Source of the DNA: Croceimicrobium sp963974215
Lineage (GTDB): Bacteria > Bacteroidota > Bacteroidia > Flavobacteriales > Schleiferiaceae
Reading direction: 5' to 3'
Assembly (NCBI GenBank): GCA_963974215.1
Contig: CAXBBL010000001.1
Span: 496,001-560,000, forward strand
DNA: 64,000 bases
The notes below the pieces were generated by a model. It was not told the DNA's origin. It searched no databases and worked only from the letters and a program-made list of their open reading frames with translations. The position numbers and the translations under genes are program-made. Every line of letters starts with the position of its first letter. Position 1 is the first letter of the stretch. Of the stretch, positions 1-7,842 are shown piece by piece.

Positions 1-73
1 AAAGTTATATCCAGAGTTCGAGACCAAAATATGGGATGCTGGGAATATTTAGATTTTAATTAATTTAGAGCAA

Positions 74-599
74 GTGCAAGCTATCAATGGGTATTTAAGT
101 GGAGTAGGAATTGACAACACGAATTGTGCAACTGCTTCCGCAAGTTGTTCTGGCTTGAGAGAGATGTCACAAGGTTGGACTGAAACAGAAGATTTTCAAG
201 CCAAACTACAAGAAGTATTTAAAAATGTTCCGCTTGATCAAACACAAATCGGTGATATAGTCAATTTCGCGACCACTGATGAGTATTTGATTTTGGCGCA
301 ATGGAACAGTTGTTTTCACTTCAACGAAGTGAAGGCACTTCTGAGCAATGGAAGGATGTTAGTCTTAATGAGTTTAGAGCATCTGATTATTGGGCTAGCT
401 ACAAAAAAGAAATTCAGAAGGAGTCAAAGCACTTTTCTATTATTCTTTTGAATAAAAAAGATGGTAGCGGTCCTTCTCAGACACTAGAAAAAAGTGGCAC
501 AACTCCTGTTAAAATAACAAATTATCTAGGGGTAATTCAGAATTTGAGCCCGCGCCAGCAGATGGTGGAAGTACCTCTCCTACTTACAGTAAAAAATAA
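74..599 (+). pseudogene. Broken effector-like gene remnant (two apparent frameshifts)
   Basis: No single frame is open across this stretch, but three frames join into one plausible protein. Frame 2 reads from about 74 with the segment GIDNTNCATASASC and then IGDIVNF. Frame 1, open from 283, carries the segment HFSIILLNKKDGSGPSQ. Frame 3 ends with the natural-looking tail EPAPADGGSTSPTYSKK and a TAA at 597-599. The NC, GDIV and H-hydrophobic-KDGSG order is reminiscent of NlpC/CHAP-like cysteine peptidase folds used as C-terminal toxins of Bacteroidota RHS or other polymorphic effectors. That is inference from motif spacing only. The 5' limit is unknown, because all three frames also carry stops in the first 63 bases. 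It may be a true pseudogene or reflect base-call errors near a contig end. Confidence 0.4.
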
Positions 600-605
600 T
601 AAATT

Positions 606-1157
606 ATGATACTAAGACTCTGTATGGTTTTTGTTTTTTCAGGTTCAGTGCTTTTTAGTCAGATAAGCAAAAATGATAAAGGATGTGAAGAATTCTTTTC
701 TGAGCTTTATGAACTTACTCATGGTGGTGAAGTGGTATTTGATGTTAATGATAGCATCAGAGTTGTTGAGGTAGGCATGAAAACCTTTCTTTTTAACGTA
801 AAATTCCACTACACTGACAGGTGTAATTTTTTGAATAAAGAAAAGGCTTTTAAAGACATTAATTCATTAGTTAACTTTTTAAAAAAAAACGGTGAAGTTA
901 TTGTTCAATTAGTTATATACAATTGGTGGTTGACCCCTGAGAGTAGTGATTTGCTGAATTGTCAAATTGAAAAAATTGGAACCTTGTTAAGGGAAAAAGG
1001 CATTCCTGAAAATCGTTTTGAAATTATAATTTCACGAGACGGTTATAAAATGTTCCCCTCAAATGATAGTCTACTGGATGATGTTAAATGTGATGGGGGC
1101 TTACCTCCAATTACATATTTGAATAGTTGGTTAGATGTTGTTGTAGTAAAAACATGA
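606..1157 (+). CDS. Small secreted protein, OmpA-like alpha/beta pattern
   Basis: 183 residues beginning with a Sec-type signal (hydrophobic residues 3-17, likely cut after LFSQ). The mature part has a pattern like an OmpA C-terminal domain: a helix INSLVNFLKKNGEVIVQLVI, then a helix ending TLLREKGIPENRFEI. This matches the usual alternation of helix, strand, helix and a short strand after the KGI turn. The canonical Asp and Arg that bind diaminopimelate are not evident, so peptidoglycan binding is doubtful. The ATG overlaps the stop of the broken upstream frame as ATGA, which implies former translational coupling. A periplasmic protein directly behind a possible cell-wall-peptidase-type effector could be its immunity partner; this is inference. 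Product unknown. Confidence 0.6.
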   Translation: MILRLCMVFVFSGSVLFSQISKNDKGCEEFFSELYELTHGGEVVFDVNDSIRVVEVGMKTFLFNVKFHYTDRCNFLNKEKAFKDINSLVNFLKKNGEVIVQLVIYNWWLTPESSDLLNCQIEKIGTLLREKGIPENRFEIIISRDGYKMFPSNDSLLDDVKCDGGLPPITYLNSWLDVVVVKT

Positions 1158-1407
1158 ACTTTAATAAGTGCTTTTATCCCTTGGTTAGTAAGAGTCCAGA
1201 GCTCGGTCCTGTCGTTAAAATGTACAGCTACTTTATTGCAGCAATAAAGTGTATTTCTTTTTCTAAAGTAATCTGTGAGCCACAAGAGCTATATCTTAAA
1301 GATCTCTGCCGTTCAAACGAATCAATAATCTTTAAAAGAACATTGGCCATTTTCATCAGTTTTGATACTTTACCGAGGTAGATTAAAAACAATTCGAATG
1401 TCATTAA
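1158..1407. other. Low-coding accessory gap
   Basis: No convincing gene. A 75-codon frame at 1154-1381 on the + strand starts with ATG overlapping the preceding stop (ATGA). Its composition is not protein-like (many Cys, Ile and Phe in irregular order, no domain pattern) and it is not called. No repeat or RNA was recognised. Confidence 0.4.
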
Positions 1408-1613
1408 GAAAACGTATCCTCTTATGTAAAGGAAGATTTAAAAGCAATTAGAAAAGACTTGCTGGATCGTGCAGGTTCTTTAAGTGATTTAGATAGCAAT
1501 GAAGAAAAGGAAAAGAGAATAGAAGGGATTGTGAAAGAAGAAGTGTATTTTATAAACTTTTAGATTTAGGTAGTGAAGGTTCTAAAAATCAGATTATAAA
1601 GAACTTATGGTAA
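1408..1613 (+). pseudogene. Fragment of a charged helical protein, frameshifted
   Basis: An open stretch without a start codon encodes a helical, highly charged segment including KEDLKAIRKDLLDRAGSLSD and EEKEKRIEGIVKEE, then stops at 1561-1563. Moving one frame over at that point gives a smooth continuation, KLLDLGSEGSKNQIIKNLW, with a stop at 1611-1613. The amphipathic, Lys/Glu-rich content is clearly coding-like, unlike the surrounding sequence. I read it as the 3' end of a gene that lost its 5' part and took a one-base shift near 1553-1560. Original function unknown. Confidence 0.4.
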
Positions 1614-1679
1614 TTTTGCATAGTGTTAATTAATGCTAAACTGAAAATGTACCTTTCTGATAGGTGAAAGAATGATATC

Positions 1680-1946
1680 ATGAACACAATAGACTTAAGA
1701 CATAAATTAATTGAAAATGTCAACATGGCTGACGAACGTTTACTGGTTATCATCAACCCAGTATTTGAAAGTTACCAAAAGACTAGCCCCAAAGAGGAGA
1801 TAGTTGCATATACTGTAAAAGGAGTGCCTCTAACTAAAAAGAAATATATTGAATTGAACGATCAAGCTGAGGCAGAATATTATCGGGGGGATTTCTCTTC
1901 GCACGAAGAGGTAAAAGAAAAGTTCCGTTCAAGAAAAAACTCATGA
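1680..1946 (+). CDS. Type II toxin-antitoxin antitoxin (RelB/ParD-like)
   Basis: 88 residues opening MNTIDLRHKLIENVNMADER. This resembles the amphipathic N-terminus common to Bacteroidota antitoxins paired with RelE/ParE toxins; Lys- and Glu-rich C-terminal residues 53-88 would wrap the toxin. Such antitoxins neutralise the toxin and autorepress the operon by binding DNA. The stop codon touches the start region of a toxin-like frame that follows directly, the expected antitoxin-then-toxin order. The antitoxin frame is intact while the toxin frame is broken, as expected if the module is decaying. Subfamily uncertain. Confidence 0.7.
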   Translation: MNTIDLRHKLIENVNMADERLLVIINPVFESYQKTSPKEEIVAYTVKGVPLTKKKYIELNDQAEAEYYRGDFSSHEEVKEKFRSRKNS

Positions 1947-1947
1947 T

Positions 1948-2246
1948 TTGGGTAAACTCATAAAAGTAAGCTGGTCTAAGCCCTCCCGAGAGGACTTAGA
2001 GCAATTTATGAGCACTATTTGGAGTTCGCTCCTAAAGCGGCAGATAAAAGAATAGATAATATCCTCAATGCGGTTGATGAGCTGGTTTTTACTGAGCAAT
2101 GGCAGCTTGATGAGTACGATAAAAAGAGTAGAAGGATAATTGTTAATAAGCGTTTTAGAGTTTTATATCGAAAAATTCCTGAAGGTATTTTGATCGTAAG
2201 GATTCATCCAGCTAAAAATGACCCCAAAGGTTTTAAAAGTGAATAA
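1948..2246 (+). pseudogene. RelE/ParE-type toxin, frameshifted
   Basis: Frame 1 gives KLIKVSWSKPSREDLEQ, a standard RelE/ParE opening, from a possible TTG at 1948. Frame 3 continues as IYEHYLEFAPKAADKRIDNI and on to YRKIPEGILIVRIHPAKNDP, the typical C-terminal strands of the fold. The switch lies near 2001-2007; one extra A in the run around 2003 would restore a continuous toxin of about 99 residues. RelE/ParE toxins act as ribosome-dependent mRNA interferases or gyrase poisons. As written the toxin is inactive, either by genuine mutation or by a one-base sequence error. Coding debris follows to about 2321 (frame reading KPKVPEPKELLNLIDLYPK then stop). Confidence 0.65.
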
Positions 2247-2324
2247 ATATAGGGAGCATCAAAACCCAAAGTCCCTGAACCAAAAGAATTATTAAATTTA
2301 ATCGATCTATATCCCAAATAAAAT

Positions 2325-2360
2325 CTGAGACTTTAATTTTACGCCGAACTCAAGTTAATA
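2325..2360 (+). repeat. Dispersed intergenic element, copy 1
   Basis: Reads CTGAGACTTTAATTTTACGC followed by CGAACTCAAGTTAATA. Related sequence occurs in at least seven other intergenic gaps of this window (near 6460, 31469, 33109, 37532, 38120, 44513 and 53283). This copy lies between the 3' ends of the toxin remnant (+) and the MarC gene (-). Identified by eye. Confidence 0.5.
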
Positions 2361-2439
2361 AGCTTCCGAAGCGCCGAGTGAATATCAATCGTAACTTCTA
2401 GTGTGGCCAACGCTATAAGGCCTTTCTGCACAAACCTCC

Positions 2440-3084
2440 CTAAGCAAAATTATTTTGATAAAAGGAAAATACCCCGCTAAGAAACATTTGTGCGGCCAAA
2501 GATCCTACCACCAAACCCATAATACGGTTGAAAACCTTCAAGCCATTATCGCCCAAAGTTTTCTTGATAAAAGGCATTCTCTGCAAAATTAGAAGGGCCG
2601 CAACCGAACAAACCACAATGGCAAGTACGCCACTGAGGTAATCTTGCCAGGTTTCCGCGGCAATGCTCAAGTTAATTAATGTTGTGGCTAAACCAGCGCC
2701 CACCATAACCGGAATGGCAAGAGGAACCACGCTAATATCCTCACGCTCTAAAGCCGCTTGCTGATCTTTCATATTATGGTTTACCTTTTTGCCATGACCT
2801 TGCACCATGTTTAAACCCATAATAAAGAGAATGGTGCCCCCAAATATGCGCAGTCCGTCGGGCGAGATGCCAAAGAATTGGAAAATGTAAGTACCTAATA
2901 AAAAGGTAACTAACATAGCTATGAAGGAGGCACGCGTGGTTTTTTTAGCAGTATGTCTCACTTCTTCCTTGCTGGCGTTTTCATCTAATAAACCCAGCAT
3001 AATTACCCCCACCGAAAGCGGGTTCATAATGGTGAAAATGGAAACGCTGTTACCCAGTATGTCTTTGAGAAGCTCTACTACCAT
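2440..3084 (-). CDS. MarC/UPF0056 family integral membrane protein
   Basis: 214 residues, almost entirely hydrophobic, with about six predicted membrane helices; the usual size of the family. Family marks include MNPLSVGVIMLGLLDENASK near the N-terminus (the SVGVIM stretch is a standard MarC feature), GISPDGLRIFGGTILFIMGL in the middle, and VPLAIPVMVGAGLATTLI after a charged cytoplasmic loop at about residues 95-115. MarC proteins sit in the inner membrane. Once linked to multiple antibiotic resistance, they now have no firmly established substrate. The gene stands alone, transcribed divergently from the hydroxylase operon at 3201. Confidence 0.88.
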   Translation of the reverse strand: MVVELLKDILGNSVSIFTIMNPLSVGVIMLGLLDENASKEEVRHTAKKTTRASFIAMLVTFLLGTYIFQFFGISPDGLRIFGGTILFIMGLNMVQGHGKKVNHNMKDQQAALEREDISVVPLAIPVMVGAGLATTLINLSIAAETWQDYLSGVLAIVVCSVAALLILQRMPFIKKTLGDNGLKVFNRIMGLVVGSLAAQMFLSGVFSFYQNNFA

Positions 3085-3170
3085 GCAATAATTTTTCGCG
3101 GCAAAGGTTGTTATTTTTGGTGGAAATAGAGCTATTTTTTCGTCTGGGTAGTATCAACCTGAATAATTTT

Positions 3171-3178
3171 TAGATTTG
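3171..3178 (+). promoter_or_regulatory. Probable -7 promoter element (TAGATTTG)
   Basis: Matches the Bacteroidota TAnnTTTG -7 box and lies 22 bases before the ATG at 3201. No clear -33 TTTG box at good spacing was seen. Confidence 0.4.
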
Positions 3179-3200
3179 AAGGATTAATTCTTCCCTCACA

Positions 3201-4067
3201 ATGTTTCCTAACTTAATTCAAGCGGCTATTCCCTTTTTCGTTTTCTTCGTGCTGCTTGAAATAGTACTTAATGCTTGGCGGCGCATTCCTAGCTATCAAA
3301 CCAAAGACGCTTTAAGTAGCATTGCCATGGGCTTGGGGAATGTAGGGGTAGGGATTTTAAGCAAGGGACTTATTTTTGGCGCCTATATGCTGGTTTACCA
3401 GTTTAGGATATTTGAGCTAGATTACGTTTGGTGGATGTGGCTCTTGCTTTTTTTCGCCGACGATTTCACCTATTATTGGTACCACCGCAGCGCACATACC
3501 ATCCGTTATTTTTGGGCCAGCCATGTGGTTCATCACAGTTCTAAAAACTACAATTTGGCCACCGCCTTGCGACAAACCTGGACGGGAGGAATTACGGGCA
3601 GTTTTGTTTTTTACCTTTGGCTACCGCTTCTCGGCTTTCCGCCTTTGGCCCTCGTTTTTATGCAAAGCATTAGCCTATTGTATCAATTTTGGATTCATAC
3701 CGAGCTGATTAATCGCCTACCGAAATGGTTCGAGTTTATATTTAATACACCCTCGCATCACCGCGTGCATCACTCCAGCGATGTGAAATATCTTGACGCC
3801 AATCACGCAGGGGTTTTAATAATTTGGGACCGCATGTTTGGCACCTTTATTCCCGAAGAAGAACATCCCAATTACGGCCTCACCCATAATATTGAAACCT
3901 TTAACCCTCTGCGAATCGCTACCCACGAATGGTGGCAAATTTTTGTGGATATCCGCAAGCATCCGCGCTATTTTTGGCAATACCTCTTTGGTCCTCCTGG
4001 TTGGAGCCACGACGGCAGTCGAAAAACCAGTGCCCAGTTACGCGCTGAAAAAAATAGTACGGCTTGA
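3201..4067 (+). CDS. Fatty acid hydroxylase / sterol desaturase family membrane protein
   Basis: 288 residues with four or so membrane helices and the di-iron histidine clusters of the family: HRSAH (residues 95-99), HVVHH (108-112) and HHRVHH (186-191). The C-terminal signature NHAGVLIIWDRMFGTF starts at residue 201. The family uses a non-haem di-iron centre and O2 to hydroxylate or desaturate lipid chains at the membrane. The closest-looking branch is the alkylglycerol-monooxygenase-like group common in Bacteroidota; the substrate is unknown. The stop overlaps the TTG start of the next gene by four bases, and that gene overlaps the third, so the three are one operon. A TAnnTTTG box lies just upstream. 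Confidence 0.9.
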   Translation: MFPNLIQAAIPFFVFFVLLEIVLNAWRRIPSYQTKDALSSIAMGLGNVGVGILSKGLIFGAYMLVYQFRIFELDYVWWMWLLLFFADDFTYYWYHRSAHTIRYFWASHVVHHSSKNYNLATALRQTWTGGITGSFVFYLWLPLLGFPPLALVFMQSISLLYQFWIHTELINRLPKWFEFIFNTPSHHRVHHSSDVKYLDANHAGVLIIWDRMFGTFIPEEEHPNYGLTHNIETFNPLRIATHEWWQIFVDIRKHPRYFWQYLFGPPGWSHDGSRKTSAQLRAEKNSTA

Positions 4068-5038
4068 GACTTTTAGTAAGCTTATTTTGCCTTCTGGCCT
4101 TTAGCAGTTTCCTTTCGCTCACGGCAGATGCGGCCCATGCTTCAGCTTGGGATGGAGTGTATAATCAGCGTTTGCTTATGCAGCGGCCTACTCCCAAAGG
4201 GGATTTTCAAAAATTGGTCGTGCCCGTGCGTAGCGTGGGTAATTTAATTATCGTGGAAGCCACCATCGATGGCTTACGCGGCAACTTTATTCTCGATACG
4301 GGTGCGCCCTATTTAGTGCTAAACGCCACCTATTTTCGCGATTATGAAGAAGTACCCGATTTTACCTCTACCGATATTAACGGCAGTGTTCAAAATCAGA
4401 AAGTAGCGCGCGTAGGGAAGCTTAAAATTAATGAGCTGTATTATGAAAACCTCGAGGCTGATGTTAGTGATTTAAGCAATATTGAAAATAAAAGGGGGAT
4501 TAAAATTCTCGGACTTTTAGGCCTCAACCTTTTTATGCGCACCGAAATGGAAATCGATATTCGCGCCCAACAGTTACTAATTTATAAAGTGGACCGCAAA
4601 GGGAATAGATTGGCATTTAAGGAAGTAGATGAAGCAGATTATAGTCTTAATTTTGAAATGTACAATAATGCCATTATTGCCCCAGGAATGATTAACGGAG
4701 TGGAATTAAGTTTTTGTTTCGATACGGGTGCAGAGGCGGTATTATTGGACAATAATCTTCCTGAAGAAGTATATGAAGTGGTAAGTATTCGCAGCCGAAG
4801 AGCCTTAATAGGAGCGGGCGGTGGACAGACAGAAGTGCTTTACGGTACGCTGCTAAGTTTAAACTTTATGGCACCCTTACAAGCTTGTCAGGTTTTAGTG
4901 ACCGATTTAGAATTAATAGGCAAAGCCTATGGCTACCAGGTGGCAGGTTTCGTGGGTAATGATCTTTTAAGACAGGGTGTAGTGAGTCTTAATTTCAGAA
5001 AGAAAGAAATGCGAATTAATAGGTATAAGGGATTATGA
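4064..5038 (+). CDS. Secreted retropepsin-like aspartyl protease
   Basis: 324 residues with an N-terminal signal (hydrophobic 3-19, cut near ADAAHA). Two retropepsin halves are visible, each with its catalytic Asp: ILDTGAPYLVL (Asp78) and CFDTGAEAVLL (Asp220). Each is followed by a hydrophobic-Gly strand (ILGLLGLNLF at 148-157, VAGFVGNDLL near 300). A single chain with two DTGA lobes is the pepsin-like arrangement, also found in many Bacteroidota periplasmic proteins; substrates are unknown. The start is TTG, overlapping the previous stop as TTGA. The ATG of the next gene overlaps this gene's stop (ATGA), so translation of all three is probably coupled. Confidence 0.85.
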   Translation: MRLLVSLFCLLAFSSFLSLTADAAHASAWDGVYNQRLLMQRPTPKGDFQKLVVPVRSVGNLIIVEATIDGLRGNFILDTGAPYLVLNATYFRDYEEVPDFTSTDINGSVQNQKVARVGKLKINELYYENLEADVSDLSNIENKRGIKILGLLGLNLFMRTEMEIDIRAQQLLIYKVDRKGNRLAFKEVDEADYSLNFEMYNNAIIAPGMINGVELSFCFDTGAEAVLLDNNLPEEVYEVVSIRSRRALIGAGGGQTEVLYGTLLSLNFMAPLQACQVLVTDLELIGKAYGYQVAGFVGNDLLRQGVVSLNFRKKEMRINRYKGL

Positions 5039-6453
5039 AAAAGTTCTTGGCAATAAGCTTCGTGCTTTTCTTTTCCGGCGCTATTTGGGCGCAAGAGCAT
5101 CCCAATGTAGAGTATAAAATTAAGGGTAAAGACCTAATTTGTATAATCGACAAGGATTTGCCTCAAGAAAGTTTGGATAGCCTCTTGGCTACTTTTGGCC
5201 TGCGCCAAGATAGCTTAGCCATAATGTGGAAAAATGGCTTTGCCAACGAACAACTTTGGAAAGTGGCCGATTTAAAATCGGATAAAATCGTGCTTCACAA
5301 GTCCTTGCAAAAGTTGGTTGGCAAGGCATCGAGCCAGAGAGAAATGCTATTCTTTTTAAAAGAAGAGGATTATTTAACTCGGCCCGCGGATTATACCTAC
5401 GGGATAAATCATTTTAAAAAACCAGCGGTAATTCAACTGGATAATGGCTTAACGCGTTTTTACCTGAAGGTTGAAGGTTTGCGACCAGAATCGGTTTATT
5501 TGTCGGGCTCATTTAACGACTGGAGCACCAGCGCCACTGCTTTAAGCAGATGCGACACGGGTTATTACGTAGATCTAAAATTGGAGGCAGGCCCGCATTT
5601 ATATAAATATATTGTAGATGGCTACTGGCTTTTAGATCCGCGAAACTTGGAGAGTGAATTCGATTATATGGGAAATGAGAATTCCCTTTATTTCAATTAT
5701 AACTATCGCTTTTTCCTAGCTAATCACACAGGGGCAGAAGCGGTCTCTTGGGCTTCATCCGCAAATTACTGGAATGAAGATCCTATGCGAGCCTGTAAAG
5801 GCGGCTGGGAACTAAATCTCTATTTAAAGGAGGGAACCCACGCCTATAAATTTGTAGTGGATGATAAGTGGATATTAGATCCAAAGAACCCTATAAAGCG
5901 GATGGATGACGAGGGTAACTTTAACTCTTTTGTTTCCATTGGCGATACTTTTTATTTTTACTATCCTTTCGATTTAGATGCCGAAACGGTGCATGTTACT
6001 GGCGATTTTAATAGGTGGAGTCGTTCGGAACTTTCCATGGAAAAATCGGATACTGGTTGGGTTCTGCCCTACGTTTTACCTGCAGGAAATTACGAGTATA
6101 AGTACATTGTTAATCAGTCGGGTGAATTTAAACTCGATCCTTTAAATCCTTTGCGAATTGGCTGGGGCCCTTACCAAAATTCGGTTTTATGCATCGAGCC
6201 CAATACCGAATTCTTCTACCCCTTAGTGAATGGAGTAGAAGAGGTGATTTTAACGGGTAGTTTTATCGATTGGCGTGAGGATGGCTTCCGCCTCGCTAAG
6301 GAAATTGATGGTTGGCATGCTGATGTGCATCTACCGAAAGGGAAAAGCACCTACCGCTTTATAGTTAATGGACAATGGATGCAAGATCCTAATAATCCGC
6401 TCTACGAGCCGAATGAATATCAAGAGTTCAACTCGGTAATTTGGGTGAAATAA
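5035..6453 (+). CDS. Secreted protein with four tandem glycogen-binding (CBM48/AMPK-like) modules
   Basis: 472 residues. A signal peptide (MKKFLAISFVLFFSGAIWAQ) and a roughly 110-residue N-terminal segment precede four repeats, each with a GxFNxW-type strand and a YKYIVDGxWxLDPxNP-type end. Repeat 1 has LSGSFNDWS and LYKYIVDGYWLLDPRN. Repeat 2 has ANYWNED and AYKFVVDDKWILDPKN. Repeat 3 has VTGDFNRWS and YEYKYIVNQSG. Repeat 4 has LTGSFIDWR and YRFIVNGQWMQDPNNP. These modules bind alpha-glucans in isoamylases, branching enzymes and AMPK. No catalytic domain follows, so this is a binding or scaffold protein. There is no T9SS sorting domain, so it is probably periplasmic. It is the third gene of the operon with the hydroxylase and the aspartic protease. 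Confidence 0.82.
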   Translation: MKKFLAISFVLFFSGAIWAQEHPNVEYKIKGKDLICIIDKDLPQESLDSLLATFGLRQDSLAIMWKNGFANEQLWKVADLKSDKIVLHKSLQKLVGKASSQREMLFFLKEEDYLTRPADYTYGINHFKKPAVIQLDNGLTRFYLKVEGLRPESVYLSGSFNDWSTSATALSRCDTGYYVDLKLEAGPHLYKYIVDGYWLLDPRNLESEFDYMGNENSLYFNYNYRFFLANHTGAEAVSWASSANYWNEDPMRACKGGWELNLYLKEGTHAYKFVVDDKWILDPKNPIKRMDDEGNFNSFVSIGDTFYFYYPFDLDAETVHVTGDFNRWSRSELSMEKSDTGWVLPYVLPAGNYEYKYIVNQSGEFKLDPLNPLRIGWGPYQNSVLCIEPNTEFFYPLVNGVEEVILTGSFIDWREDGFRLAKEIDGWHADVHLPKGKSTYRFIVNGQWMQDPNNPLYEPNEYQEFNSVIWVK

Positions 6454-6459
6454 TAAAAA

Positions 6460-6492
6460 CTGGAGACTATAATTTACACCGAGCTCAGTTTA
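6460..6492 (+). repeat. Dispersed intergenic element, copy 2
   Basis: Reads CTGGAGACTATAATTTACAC then CGAGCTCAGTTTA, matching copy 1 at most positions. It sits between two convergent 3' ends (6453 + and 6550 -). Confidence 0.5.
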
Positions 6493-6549
6493 AAAGGGCA
6501 AAAACCGAAGTTGATGCCCTTTCCAATGTGAGGTAAATTTTGATTTACA

Positions 6550-7842
6550 TTACCTAATTTCCATTTGTATTTCATAGCCAGATACTTTTACGGTGTAAAA
6601 GTCTGCACCAAGTTTGGGGCTGCTTAAACTAGCATTGGTGTTGGTCCCTTTTTGGGTGTAATTGCCAGTAAGGCTTTCGGGGTAGTTAAGCTTCCCGTAT
6701 TGCATGGATGCATCGAGTTTGTAAGGTCGATTTTTTAGACCCATCGATATATTGAGGTATTTACCAGTAATATCAATCTTCCCTGTTTTGCCTAGCACTG
6801 AAGTGGTATTCACCCTACACTCATAACCGCTTAGTGTGAAATCGCCCCTTAAGGCGCCAATCATAAATTTAGAGTATTTGCTATCGGCGGAATAAACATT
6901 TTTAACAATTTGCAGAGAATAATCATCCTCATAACTTTGGCTAATAGTTAAAGTGCCGACGGTATCAATGCGGTAATTACTGTATTTCGAATTAAGGAGT
7001 TTTAAGTTTTTAATACTTTGAGTTTCTAAATTAAACTCGTAGCAAAGCAATTCGGCTTGTTCCATTTTTTCTACTTCAAAGCGGCTGTATTTATAATTAC
7101 CGCCTAGCTTTTTAAGCCCAACAAAACGGTATTTAGTTTCATAGCCATCACCGCTCAGGCTATTCATAGTGCGGATTCGCAGTTCTGAATATTTCGCATT
7201 AAGTTTAATGTCGCCCCATTTTTCACCGTATAATTTCTGCTCATAAAGCATAATGTCGGCTTCCTTCAACTCAACAATATTGGCATCGCCGTATTTTAAA
7301 TTGAGACTGGCTTTATTCACTTTGTCTAGGCTCAGTCTGCCCGAATATTGCTCAATCTGTATATTGTCTATGTTTCCTTTTATAAGCAAGTCTTTATAGG
7401 AATGTTTAATATTCATGAAAAGAGAGGCGGGCACTTTTAGGTTGTACACTAGTTTAGCCTCATCGTCGGAAAACTCCAGATCTACCACCACGAAACGAGC
7501 CCAACCTATCTGCTTTTTACTGGGTACAGCACGATAGGTATTAATGTTTAGTTCAGAATCTAATTTAGTAATACCGGCTTTAACATTTTCTTCAAAGGAG
7601 GCCATAAACTTTTTAATCTTTTCGTGATCCTCTTGGCCGCGATAATAGAAAGTAGCATCAACGGAAATTTCGTTTTTATCCCAAATTTCAATGTAGGTTT
7701 TGGTGTTTTTAGCATCGAGGTTTAGTCGGTCTAGGCCAGATGCGCTAACCGTAACATGCGCCGATTTCTCAATGGCCATTTCTTTGGCATTAGCATAGAA
7801 GCCAATACATAGGCCTAAAAGACTATAAATTAATGTTTTCAT
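6550..7842 (-). CDS. Secreted beta-rich protein of the sigma-factor operon
   Basis: 430 residues with a short signal peptide (MKTLIYSLLGLCIGFYANA). The mature chain is a run of short beta strands with recurring KYxxxxI-type units (KYGDANIVEL, KYSELRIRTM, KYSRFEVEKM, SKYSNYRIDTV, SKYSKFMIG). This resembles the stacked strands of head-GIN/DUF4097-type putative adhesin proteins. Function unknown. It is the last gene of a three-gene operon behind an ECF sigma factor and a membrane anti-sigma-like protein, and it overlaps the latter by 20 bases. In Bacteroidota such operons often place a DUF4097-like protein after the sigma/anti-sigma pair, so it may be the regulated output or part of envelope sensing. 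Confidence 0.6.
   Translation of the reverse strand: MKTLIYSLLGLCIGFYANAKEMAIEKSAHVTVSASGLDRLNLDAKNTKTYIEIWDKNEISVDATFYYRGQEDHEKIKKFMASFEENVKAGITKLDSELNINTYRAVPSKKQIGWARFVVVDLEFSDDEAKLVYNLKVPASLFMNIKHSYKDLLIKGNIDNIQIEQYSGRLSLDKVNKASLNLKYGDANIVELKEADIMLYEQKLYGEKWGDIKLNAKYSELRIRTMNSLSGDGYETKYRFVGLKKLGGNYKYSRFEVEKMEQAELLCYEFNLETQSIKNLKLLNSKYSNYRIDTVGTLTISQSYEDDYSLQIVKNVYSADSKYSKFMIGALRGDFTLSGYECRVNTTSVLGKTGKIDITGKYLNISMGLKNRPYKLDASMQYGKLNYPESLTGNYTQKGTNTNASLSSPKLGADFYTVKVSGYEIQMEIR

Noticed and set aside
1154..1381. 75-codon frame starting with ATGA overlap after the secreted protein
   Set aside because: Composition is not protein-like and it sits in decaying sequence; there is no independent support.
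2262..2321. Short frame reading KPKVPEPKELLNLIDLYPK
   Set aside because: Coding-like but no start codon and too short; treated as debris behind the toxin remnant.
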